Both the position numbers and the translations under genes were made by a program. Below the pieces are notes generated by a model that searched no databases, had not been told where the DNA came from, and was given only the letters and a program-made list of their open reading frames with translations. Shown here piece by piece: positions 1-5,587 of a stretch of 9,199 bases of DNA (its first letter is position 1; every line of letters starts with the position of its first letter). Source of the stretch: Desulfovibrio sp. Dsv1 (GTDB lineage Bacteria; Desulfobacterota; Desulfovibrionia; Desulfovibrionales; Desulfovibrionaceae); NCBI GenBank assembly GCA_000403945.1, contig APFI01000357.1:1-9199 (forward strand). The letters run 5' to 3'.

Positions 1-48
1 TTCCATGATTTTACTCGGAAGAGTCATCAGGGAATCATGAAATGACTT

Positions 49-306
49 CTAGCCTGACGAAGCCACCTTGCGCACGAGCAGGTCGTCATCCGGCCAGATA
101 CGGCGGTCAGGCGTGAGCAATTCGTCCTGCCGGGCCACCAGAGCGCTTTCCTCGGCCAAATCCAGAGCCTCCAGCAGCTGCCGGGCGGTTTTGGGCCGCG
201 GCAGGGAAAGGCGGTTCTCCTCGGGCTGCACGAGCACCGTGACGCGCGTGCCTGTATGCTCCGGCCTGACGATCCGCACTTGGTTTTCCGCTTTCGTTGT
301 AGTCAT
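49..306 (-). CDS. ThiS/MoaD-like sulfur-carrier family protein (85 aa)
   Basis: This is a small beta-grasp protein of the ThiS/MoaD/TtuB type. Seen: the segment ARQLLEALDL, then LVARQDELLTPDRRI and a final DDDLLVRKVASSG, follows the usual ThiS pattern of a helix (xxLLxxLxL), a 'xxVxRxGxLxxxD' strand-turn and a 'GDxxxxxxxxxGG' tail. Family knowledge: such proteins are adenylated and thiocarboxylated on a C-terminal Gly-Gly and donate sulfur to thiamine, molybdopterin or tRNA synthesis. The odd point is that the tail here reads S-S-G, so only one terminal glycine is present. The ATG at 306 has a good ribosome site (GGAGAAG, about 6 nt upstream on the minus strand). It overlaps the in-frame end of the upstream broken redox gene as ATGA. 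It is the last gene of the minus-strand unit visible here; any E1-like or PP-loop partner would lie beyond the left edge. Family assignment is fairly secure, the precise pathway is not. Confidence 0.72.
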   Translation of the reverse strand: MTTTKAENQVRIVRPEHTGTRVTVLVQPEENRLSLPRPKTARQLLEALDLAEESALVARQDELLTPDRRIWPDDDLLVRKVASSG

Positions 307-533
307 AGTGTCTTCTCCGTTTTGCGCGCGGGGGATGCCCGCGAGTGCCGCGCCGTCGCCGTGGTGGACCGTATACCCCCGCCCGGCCCGGAGCCGAAAC
401 AGGACGCCGTGCGCAGCGCCAGTTCCGGGGCGATGCCCAGCCGGCCGGCAAAATGCGCGAACACCTATTGCGCGCGGACGATGTGCTGCTTGAAATCAGC
501 CAGTCACTCCGTTGCGGTTTTGCGTCCGGCCAT
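303..533 (-). pseudogene. Decayed C_GCAxxG_C_C family redox protein
   Basis: Reading from the ATG at 533 in one frame gives MAGRKTATE, a TGA (504-506), LADFKQHIVRAQ, a TAG (465-467), then VFAHFAGRLGIAPELALR and TASCFGSGPGGG. The second part matches the N-terminal half of the putative redox-active C_GCAxxG_C_C family, whose usual pattern is a Cys-Ala-Gln-Ser/Ala-Val block followed by a helix, 'LR.AS.FG.GM' and then a GxxCGAVTGA block. Here the Cys of the CAQ block is Arg (CGC) and the next codon is TAG, consistent with Ser TCG to TAG. After GSGPGGG the frame is lost: the expected CGAVTGA region appears only as degraded scraps in other frames, and the C-terminal half is missing (76 codons against roughly 130-150 for the family). 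The ribosome site (AGGAGAAGG) is intact, 12 nt after the Gate gene stop, and the reading frame ends by overlapping the ThiS-like ATG. Family call is from memory of the motif, not a search. Confidence 0.65.
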
Positions 534-545
534 ATGTCCTTCTCC

Positions 546-1505
546 TTATGGCAGATAATAATACAACAGCGTCACCAGAACCATGCTGGCGGCGCGCAGG
601 CACTGGTTGGCCAGAATCAGGCGCAAGGCTAGGGCAGGGCGGAAAAAAACCGTATAGGACGGCAACTGGTGCCGGATGGCCCGCATGGGCGTGGACAGAA
701 TATTGCCCACCATCAGGGCTAGAACCACGTCGCGCGGCGTGAGCGCCCCGGTTTGGAGCACGCTGCCCGCCGCGCCTAGGGCCGCGCCCAGTTCGGCGGC
801 TAGATGCAGCACAATGATGCCCATGGCCTGCGGCTTGAGGAAAGAAAGCCAGCTCATGTGCGCGGTCAGCCATTCCTCGGCCAAGCTGAAAAAGCCGTAA
901 TGCTGCAAAAGATACATCAGTACATAGACTGGCACCGTGAAATACACGAGCCTGGGCAGACGGCGTCGGAAACGCTTCCATGCCTTGCGCAGAGCCGCGC
1001 ACCAATCCGTGCGTGCCTTCCCGTTGGCCTTGCATGTCAGGCAGTCCGGCGCGGGCGGTGCCAGCAGGCGGCGCGCCAGCAGTACGGTAAAGCCCGTGCG
1101 CCCGGCGGCGGCCAGCAGGGTGAGGCCTACGTAAATCACGGCGGGCGTGCCCAGCACCGGCCAGGTCAGCAGGAAAATGGTGGGCGTATGTACCAGATAG
1201 GCGGGCAGGCTGTTAAAAAGATTGGCCAGCATCAGTTCTCGACCCGAAATCTTGTCTGCCGCATGGCTGTCGGACAGGAGGCCGTTGGCCGCCGCAGGAG
1301 AGACGAAAGCCAAGGAAAAGGACGCCCCGGCCAAGTCGTGCAGATGGGCCGCGCGGGCCAAGGGCGCGGCCAGATGGGCCAGATGCCGTGTCCAGCGCAG
1401 GGCCTCCAGCAGGTTGGCGATGAGCAGGCCCACAGCTAGGCCCAGCAGCAGGCGCAGCATGGGCCAGAACAGGGCGTGCCAGAGAGCGTCGGGGTTCGGC
1501 AGCAT
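546..1505 (-). CDS. Gate-domain (nucleoside recognition-like) membrane protein, 319 aa
   Basis: This is a polytopic inner-membrane protein of the Gate/nucleoside-recognition group (related to spore-maturation SpmA/SpmB-type proteins); the substrate is unknown. Seen: hydrophobic segments at about residues 11-34, 58-75, 98-140, 183-202, 228-250, 265-280 and 295-318. The motif SFSLAFVSPAAANGLLSD with GRELMLANLFNSLPAYLVHT lies in the first half, and a second half carries LHLAAELGAALGAAG and MVGNILSTPMRAIRHQLPSY, giving the usual two-Gate layout. A basic loop (about 150-180, KAWKRFRRRLPR) separates the halves. The frame is open upstream to 1595, but that part overlaps rnhA and is not membrane-like, so I chose the ATG at 1505, 11 nt after the rnhA stop. 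No strong ribosome site precedes it, so it may depend on translational coupling to rnhA. It is intact. Transport or export of a nucleoside-like or other solute is only inference. Confidence 0.72.
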   Translation of the reverse strand: MLPNPDALWHALFWPMLRLLLGLAVGLLIANLLEALRWTRHLAHLAAPLARAAHLHDLAGASFSLAFVSPAAANGLLSDSHAADKISGRELMLANLFNSLPAYLVHTPTIFLLTWPVLGTPAVIYVGLTLLAAAGRTGFTVLLARRLLAPPAPDCLTCKANGKARTDWCAALRKAWKRFRRRLPRLVYFTVPVYVLMYLLQHYGFFSLAEEWLTAHMSWLSFLKPQAMGIIVLHLAAELGAALGAAGSVLQTGALTPRDVVLALMVGNILSTPMRAIRHQLPSYTVFFRPALALRLILANQCLRAASMVLVTLLYYYLP

Positions 1506-1516
1506 GGCGCGCAGCG

Positions 1517-1996
1517 TCAGGCGTCCTCGGGTCGGAAGCCGGGGTCCGGCGGCAGATCCCGCTGCCCGGCAAAAGCACGCGCCAGAATGTCGCAACGCTC
1601 ATTTTCCGCGTGACCCGCGTGCCCGCGCAGCCAATGCAGGCGCACAGCGTGGCGGTCCAGTTCCGGCAGCAGCTTTTGCCAGAGGTCCACGTTCTTGACC
1701 GGCTTTTTGTCGGCCTTGATCCATTTTTTCTTCTGCCAGGATTTGAGCCAGCCCTTTTCAACCGCATTGCGGACATATTGCGAATCAGTATATAGCGCCA
1801 CTGCGCACGGTTCCTTGAGGGATGCCAAGGCCTCCAGCACGCCGGTGATCTCCATGCGATTGTTGGTGGTCAGGCGGAAGCCGCCCGCCAGTTCCTTGCG
1901 GTGTTCCGTGCCCTCTAGGCGGAGCACGGCGGCCCATCCGCCGGGGCCGGGATTGCCTAGGCAGGAACCGTCAGTGTGAATAACGACTTGCTTCAT
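1517..1996 (-). CDS. rnhA: Ribonuclease HI
   Basis: This cytoplasmic enzyme cuts the RNA strand of RNA-DNA hybrids (R-loops, Okazaki primers) with two metal ions. All catalytic residues are visible: Asp9 in HTDGSCLGNPGPGGWA, Glu49 in TTNNRMEI, Asp71 in YTDSQYV, and Asp136 in ENERCDILA, with the helper His126 in LRGHAGH. The basic protrusion (WLKSWQKKKWIKADKKPVKN, about 83-102) is the handle region that binds the hybrid. Length 159 aa is close to the E. coli enzyme (155). The ATG at 1996 gives the standard MKQVVIHTDGS start; only a weak, distant GAAGG lies upstream. It is the first gene of a minus-strand unit followed after 11 nt by the Gate-domain gene. Identity is secure. Confidence 0.97.
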   Translation of the reverse strand: MKQVVIHTDGSCLGNPGPGGWAAVLRLEGTEHRKELAGGFRLTTNNRMEITGVLEALASLKEPCAVALYTDSQYVRNAVEKGWLKSWQKKKWIKADKKPVKNVDLWQKLLPELDRHAVRLHWLRGHAGHAENERCDILARAFAGQRDLPPDPGFRPEDA

Positions 1997-2046
1997 ACAC
2001 GGTTTTCAACCTTCGTGTTGTATTGCGGATACGTTCCCCGCCAGCC

Positions 2047-2075
2047 AGCATACACGTCTCGCGCCGGGCGGGCAA
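2047..2075 (-). promoter_or_regulatory. Sigma70-like promoter for the rnhA unit
   Basis: On the minus strand a TTGCCC box (2070-2075) is separated by exactly 17 bp from a TATGCT box (2047-2052). Transcription would start about 40-45 nt upstream of the rnhA ATG. Four of six bases match consensus in each box. This is prediction from pattern only. Confidence 0.5.
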
Positions 2076-2108
2076 ATGCGGCGAACAGGGCTGCGCCAAG
2101 AGCAATTC

Positions 2109-2135
2109 TCCGGCAAAGGAAGGGAATTTGCCGGA
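2109..2135. repeat. Perfect 9-bp hairpin upstream of rnhA
   Basis: TCCGGCAAA (2109-2117) is repeated inverted as TTTGCCGGA (2127-2135) around a 9-nt purine-rich spacer on the plus strand. No T-run follows on either strand within a few bases, so it is not a textbook terminator. It lies just downstream (minus-strand sense) of the terminator at 2151-2182 and could back it up, or could be an operator-like palindrome ahead of the rnhA promoter. Confidence 0.5.
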
Positions 2136-2150
2136 AGCTATGTTCCGATT

Positions 2151-2182
2151 AAAAAAAGCTGACGCGGAAATCAGCGTCAGGC
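2151..2182 (-). terminator. Rho-independent terminator, minus strand
   Basis: On the minus strand a 7-bp GC-rich stem, CTGACGC (2174-2180) with GCGTCAG (2159-2165) and an 8-nt loop, is followed at once by a run of seven T (A-run at 2151-2157 on the plus strand). It marks the 3' end of the transcription unit that held the MFS exporter pseudogene and separates it from rnhA. Confidence 0.8.
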
Positions 2183-2854
2183 ATTTCCATTCTGTGTGGA
2201 GCATAGCCCGGGATCCGGAGTAGACCCGCTTGTGGTCCATATCGCCGGGAAAACATACCGCCCGGACGCATGAGGAATCGATCCGTATGTCCCCCGTCCG
2301 CGTCCAAGCCGAACAGTCCCAAGACTGTGCAACGCACAGCGCAGACATAAAAACGACAGCCCAGCTTTGCGTCATGTCATGGATCGCTCCGGCGCATATC
2401 GGGCCGCAGGTCGGTGGACATAAGTCCGAGAATGATCGCCGCTCCGGTTCCGAAACCGATGCAACTCCCCCAAGCAGGCGCCAAGCCCGAGGCCACCGCC
2501 AACCCGACTGTTCCCAGGGCGGCGATTTCAGCGACAGCGGCCGCGATAAGGCGTTGGTCCTTCATCCGGTTGATGACCGGGATGAGCAGCAGACCGGGGA
2601 TCGCCGAGGCCAATTGTATGACGCCATGAACGTTTCCGGCTTCGGTATCCGTGAATTCGGCATCGGTGAGAAAAGCTGGCAGCCAGCTTACACTTATGCA
2701 ATGGTCTTGGCTAGGCTTAACCCCCATCAAACCGCCAGCCGCGAAAAGCTGGATTTTTTCAGACAGCAAGGCGCAAAGCGGGAATTGGCTGAAACTGTAT
2801 TGACATAGCGTCGCAGTGCGCTATCCGCAAGGCAGCTCCGCTGCCCGCCCTGGG
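2183..2854 (-). pseudogene. CynX/NimT-like MFS transporter, 5'-truncated and frameshifted
   Basis: An open stretch at 2377-2769 (minus) carries VSWLPAFLTDAEFTDTEAG, then IQLASAIPGLLLIPVINR and MKDQRLIAAAVAEIAALG, plus a further membrane helix ending in GAAIILGLMSTDL. This matches the second half of CynX/NimT-type major-facilitator proteins (compare the E. coli CynX motif IAWLPAFY and its following MPAMARHQDRRKL loop). The frame ends at a TGA near 2377; related sequence seems to go on in another frame (MTQSWAVVFMSAL, then GLFGLDADGG), fitting the C-terminal helices, up to the terminator at 2182. The first half of the protein (about six helices of a roughly 390-residue family) is absent: upstream lies the decayed insertion sequence and then the end of ridA. 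Outer limits are approximate, and the stretch 2770-2854 is not recognisable. Such proteins move small anions or drugs; the substrate here cannot be told. Confidence 0.68.
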
Positions 2855-2871
2855 GGCTGTCTCTAAACAGT

Positions 2872-3591
2872 TCATTGCAGCCAAATGAGGCATCAGGATT
2901 GTACCGGGTGGCAACCCTGCGGAATGAGTCAAGCCTGGCAAATAAACACTCAACCGGATGGCGTTCTTTGCACGCATGAGTGTCATACTCCCGCTGGATC
3001 AATCTGCCTGGCTCTGGAGGAATGACCGCCTGGCGGTTTTGGCGTTCCACCAACGCAAGCAGTTTACTCGCATCATAAGCCCTGTCCGCAAGGAGCCTAT
3101 CCGCTGGCAAGCCTTCTATCAGGTCGCATGCGGGAACAATGCAATGCCGTTTACATTGCCTGCGGCAAGGCGAATGTGCAAAGGGTTGGCCAGGGCATCA
3201 GCCACAGCGTGAACCTTGGCGGTTGATCCGCCTTTGCCGTGCCCGCTCTCCTGATTGAAGCGCCCCCTTTTGCGCCGGCACCGCGCTGGCGCAGACTGAT
3301 AAAGGCGGCATCAATAATCAGGGCTTCAGGTTCCGCGTTTATGGGCAACATTTGAAGAACGCCGTCCCAGGCCTCAAGCCTAGCCCGTTTAGGGAAGCGT
3401 TCATGCGCCGTTTTCCATGTCCCAAATTCTGGATGCAAATCCCGCCAGGGCGCTCCTGTTTTGATGATCAGCAGGACGGCATCAAACATCAGGCGGTCAT
3501 CCTTACGTTTTCGGCATCTGGCTTCAGTACTGTTTGCCAACACCGGCCCAATTATGGCCCACTTTTCGTCTGAAATGTTGTGTCCGCTCAT
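2872..3591 (-). pseudogene. IS5-type DDE transposase, broken
   Basis: From the ATG at 3591 the first frame reads MSGHNISDEKWAIIGPVL, a helix-turn-helix part with KTGAPWRDL and FGTWKTAHERF, and LIIDAAFISLRQRGAGAKGG with the first catalytic Asp (residue 94). At AAAAGGGGG (minus, 3271-3263) the homology moves to the -1 frame, RFNQESGHGKGG then STAKVHAVADALANPLHIRL, the normal position of programmed frameshifting between OrfA and OrfB in this group. A second, unplanned frame change near 3130 is needed to reach LIEGLPADRLLADRAYD (second Asp) and HPVECLFARLDSFRRVATRY (catalytic Glu). A further deletion at about 2893-2897 joins ATRYNP to CLIWLQ-stop (TGA 2872-2874), removing about 14 residues of the final helix. 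The enzyme cannot be made intact. Confidence 0.8.
3263..3271 (-). other. Candidate -1 frameshift site in the transposase
   Basis: On the minus strand the zero-frame codons GCA AAA GGG GGC contain an A4G5 run at the exact point where transposase homology passes into the -1 frame. A-run/G-run sites of this kind are used by many insertion sequences to make an OrfAB fusion. It could instead be an ordinary indel in a homopolymer, since the gene carries other lesions. Confidence 0.4.
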
Positions 3592-3661
3592 GGAAAGCAG
3601 CAGACCAACAGAGCGGCGAAAAGTCTGGGGCTTATTTTAGGACAGAGCCTAGCTTGGAACG

Positions 3662-3689
3662 GGCGGAAGATCCGTCGCGCTCTTCCGCC
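3662..3689 (-). terminator. Hairpin ending the ridA unit (T-run missing)
   Basis: GGCGGAAGA (3662-3670) and TCTTCCGCC (3681-3689) form a perfect 9-bp GC-rich stem with a 10-nt loop, 29 nt past the ridA stop in the minus-strand sense. The sequence after the stem on that strand is CGTTCCAAGC, without the T-run of a full terminator; the insertion-sequence end lies only 12 bp farther. Either it is a weak terminator or the tail was altered when the element arrived. Confidence 0.5.
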
Positions 3690-3717
3690 TGGGGAAAACG
3701 CGGAAGCGGACCGGGCG

Positions 3718-4101
3718 TCAGGCCACGGCGATGGCTTCGATTTCCACCTGCACGCCAAGAGGCAGGGCGCTGACCTCCACGCAGGAGCGGGCTGGGCAGG
3801 GCGCTTTGAAATATTGCTTGTAGACTTCATTGACCTTTGGGAAATTGCTTATGTCGGTGATGAAAACCGTGGTCTTGACCACGTTGTCCAGGCTGAGGCC
3901 CTGGGATTCCAGAACGGCCTCCAGGTTTTTGCAGACCCGCGCGGCCTGTTCCTCAATGCCGCCTTCCACCAGTTTGCCGGTGGCCGGATCAAGGGGCACC
4001 TGGCCGGAAAGAAAGAGCAGATTCCCTGCCGCGCGGATGGCCTGACTGTACGGACCCACGGCGGCGGGCGCTTTATCGGTGCTGATGACTTCCTTTTTCA
4101 T
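3718..4101 (-). CDS. ridA: RidA family enamine/imine deaminase
   Basis: RidA proteins (YjgF/YER057c/UK114 family) are small cytoplasmic homotrimers that hydrolyse reactive enamine/imine intermediates such as 2-aminoacrylate, made by PLP enzymes acting on serine, threonine, cysteine or tryptophan. Seen: the start with PAAVGPYSQAIRAGN-like region (Tyr18, Ser19), FLSGQVPLDPATGKL, NVVKTTVFITDISNF, and the active-site block PARSCVEVSALPLGVQVEIE with Arg105 and Glu120, the positions used by E. coli RidA. The length, 127 aa, is standard. The ATG at 4101 has a strong ribosome site (AAGGAGAAG). It starts 12 nt after the stop of the amino-acid permease pseudogene, so the two were an operon. It is intact although its partner is destroyed, and a hairpin follows its stop. 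Identity is secure; the physiological source of its substrate here is inference. Confidence 0.95.
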   Translation of the reverse strand: MKKEVISTDKAPAAVGPYSQAIRAAGNLLFLSGQVPLDPATGKLVEGGIEEQAARVCKNLEAVLESQGLSLDNVVKTTVFITDISNFPKVNEVYKQYFKAPCPARSCVEVSALPLGVQVEIEAIAVA

Positions 4102-4113
4102 GATCTTCTCCTT

Positions 4114-5200
4114 TTAGTGATACATGGGTAAGAGTTTGAAGGCAAAGAGCGTGTGGCAGACAGCCACAAGAATGGCGCATAACAGCATGGGGATGAGAAG
4201 CGCGCAGCCAAGCACGGCGTAGCCGTGCGCGGCGAAACGTCTCCGTCCGCCCCGCAGCGGGCAGAAAACCGTCCGGCCAGATCATGCCGCAGGGCATGGG
4301 CGGCGCGAAGGTGATCAGCAGGGTTTTGGTGCGCCCCGACGACTGTCATTAAAATTGCACAAATCCGCCATGCAGTCAAAAAGCCCCAGCCCCGCGCTCC
4401 CGAAAGGAGGTGCCCACGGCCAGCAGGGAAAAGGCCACCAGGATGCGCGGGGCGACTCCGCTCAGGTTTGTTGCCTGCGGCGAGAGGTTGTCCACATTGC
4501 CGCCGTCGCGGGATATTGCCGTCCGCCGCCGCCACAATCCAGGAGAAAAGCGGGCCAGGGCGATGATGTGCCGTAGCGCAGGCATGTGTTGGTGGTGCGG
4601 GGTTCCTTGCCCAGATGCTTGACCAGACTCGGGATCGAGGCAGGAAAGCAGAACGAGGTCAGGTAGGTGGACGCTGCGCCCCAGGCAAAGATGGCCTGAC
4701 CGCCGTCCTCGACCTCCAGCAGTGTGTCCAAGCTGACATGGCCGATCATATCGCTGATGGAAAGCAGGAAGGACAGGGTCATGCTGCCCATCAGCAACAC
4801 GGAAAAGCGGCCCACCATTTTGGAGTTCTACCAGACGCAGGCTGCGAGCAGCAGGGCGAAGAAGAGGCTGGAGAGCAGACGGGGCGGCGTGCCGTCCAAC
4901 AGGGGCGCGAGGCCCTGCTGCGCCAACGGATCCGCCGCTAACGCAGGCGTAGACTAGGGTGTAGAGCACAGAGGACACAGCCAGACCGTTGAGCGTGCTC
5001 CAGAACGGGCCCGGCAGTTCGCGCACCAGAGTGTGGAAGCTGTCGCCCGGCTGAAAATGCAGGTTGACCTCCAGAATGGCTTGGCTGGAGCGGAGCATGC
5101 GGGTTTGGAAGATCAGCGGCAGGGCCAGCATGCCCGCGCCGATGGCTGTTCCGGCCACAGTCATGGCGCCGCCCAGAATGGGGAAAAAGCGGCTGTTCAT
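4114..5200 (-). pseudogene. Aromatic amino-acid (HAAAP, Mtr/TyrP/TnaB-like) permease, decayed
   Basis: The ATG at 5200 follows AAGGAGCATAC, a good ribosome site, and begins MNSRFFPILGGAMTVAGTAI, GAGMLALPLIFQ, the hallmark N-terminus of the hydroxy/aromatic amino-acid permease family. The rest is scattered over frames. QAILEVNLHFQPGDSFHTLV is preceded by an apparent deletion of helix 2, and the frame is lost after VYACVSGGS. It resumes in another frame with an in-frame TAG (4828-4830), then MVGRFSVLLMGSMTLSFLL and YLTSFCFPASIPSLVKHLGK (compare TyrP FGFHGSVPSIVSY). Later pieces are ILVAFSLLAVGTSF, LFDCMADLCNFND, TLLITFAPPMPCGMIWPDG and GCALLIPMLLCAILVAVCHT, ending LLPMYH-TAA at 4114. At least four frameshifts, one stop and one deletion are needed. 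The intact gene would be about 400 residues and would import tryptophan or tyrosine. It was the gene upstream of ridA. Confidence 0.85.
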
Positions 5201-5587
5201 GTATGCTCCTTGTTTGCCGCCGCGCTGAGCGGCCGGGTGTGAAAGTCATTGAACAACAGCGCCCCGCAATGGCCGGGGCCGGTGAAAAATGGGGCAGGGC
5301 CGAGCAGGCGATGATGACGACGCCCATGAAGTGGGTGACAAAGGCGCTGAACCTGTGCGCGAGGCGCGGCAAAGAGTCCTCCGGCTGCTTGGAGAAAGCG
5401 GAGAACACGTAAAGGCGTTCCGCATACTGGCAGAGAGCGCGGATGCTGGCAGGCGCGGGCGGGAAGGCCGCTGAATTGGCAGTCTTGAAAAACGCTTTGG
5501 TCCCGGCTACTATCTCCTGCACATCCGGGCCGGACACGCGCGGGACAGTTTTCATCCGCGCGCGGGGCCCCAGACTCCGAGGAGCCT
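5201..5587. other. Intergenic region between the permease relic and ettA; no recognised gene
   Basis: This 387-bp stretch separates divergent units. On the minus strand a frame is open from an ATG at 5555 (MKTVPRVSGPDVQEIV...) for about 120 codons before it runs into the permease region in the wrong frame. It contains RALCQYAERLYVFSAFSKQ and AFVTHFMGVVIIACSALPHF. I recognise no family, and base composition alone makes such frames common here. In another frame, the end ALLFNDFHTRPL...NKEHT stops with TGA overlapping the permease ATG (ATGA), which would fit a former upstream operon gene. A small GC hairpin (CCCCG...CGGGG, about 5262-5278) is present. No minus-strand promoter stands out. Confidence 0.35.
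5485..5513 (+). promoter_or_regulatory. Sigma70-like promoter for ettA
   Basis: TTGAAA (5485-5490) and TACTAT (5508-5513) are separated by exactly 17 bp, each close to consensus (five of six bases). Transcription would begin near 5520, giving a leader of about 68 nt before the ettA ATG. It is the best promoter match I found in the window. Confidence 0.62.

Larger units (their letters stand above)
2855..3649 (-). mobile_element. Decayed IS5-family insertion sequence (about 795 bp)
   Basis: The element carries a DDE transposase relic and is bounded by imperfect inverted ends. Left, reading inward on plus: GGCTGTCTCTAAACAG from 2855. Right, reading inward on minus: GGCTCTGTCCTAAAATAAG from 3649. 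They align with small indels over about 16 bp (GGCT, GTC, CTAAA shared). Size fits the IS427-like group of IS5 (about 0.8-0.9 kb). I see no target duplication: the right flank begins TAG, and the left flank (CCTGGG) does not match. That suggests a deletion at the left end after insertion, or end decay. The element sits between the truncated MFS gene and the ridA 3' hairpin. Confidence 0.72.

Noticed and set aside
4..47. Nested inverted repeats (CATGATT/AATCATG and AGTCAT/ATGACT) just past the ThiS-like stop
   Set aside because: The arms are short and AT-rich and no T-run follows on the minus strand, so I could not call a terminator.
504..506. TGA as a possible selenocysteine codon in the redox-protein relic
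   Set aside because: A TAG follows 13 codons later in the same frame, the conserved Cys is replaced, and the 3' half is missing; the gene is decayed.
1971..2375. Minus-strand open frame of 134 codons overlapping the 5' end of rnhA
   Set aside because: It crosses the terminator and both hairpins and the rnhA promoter region, and shows no family pattern beyond the possible MFS scrap at its start.
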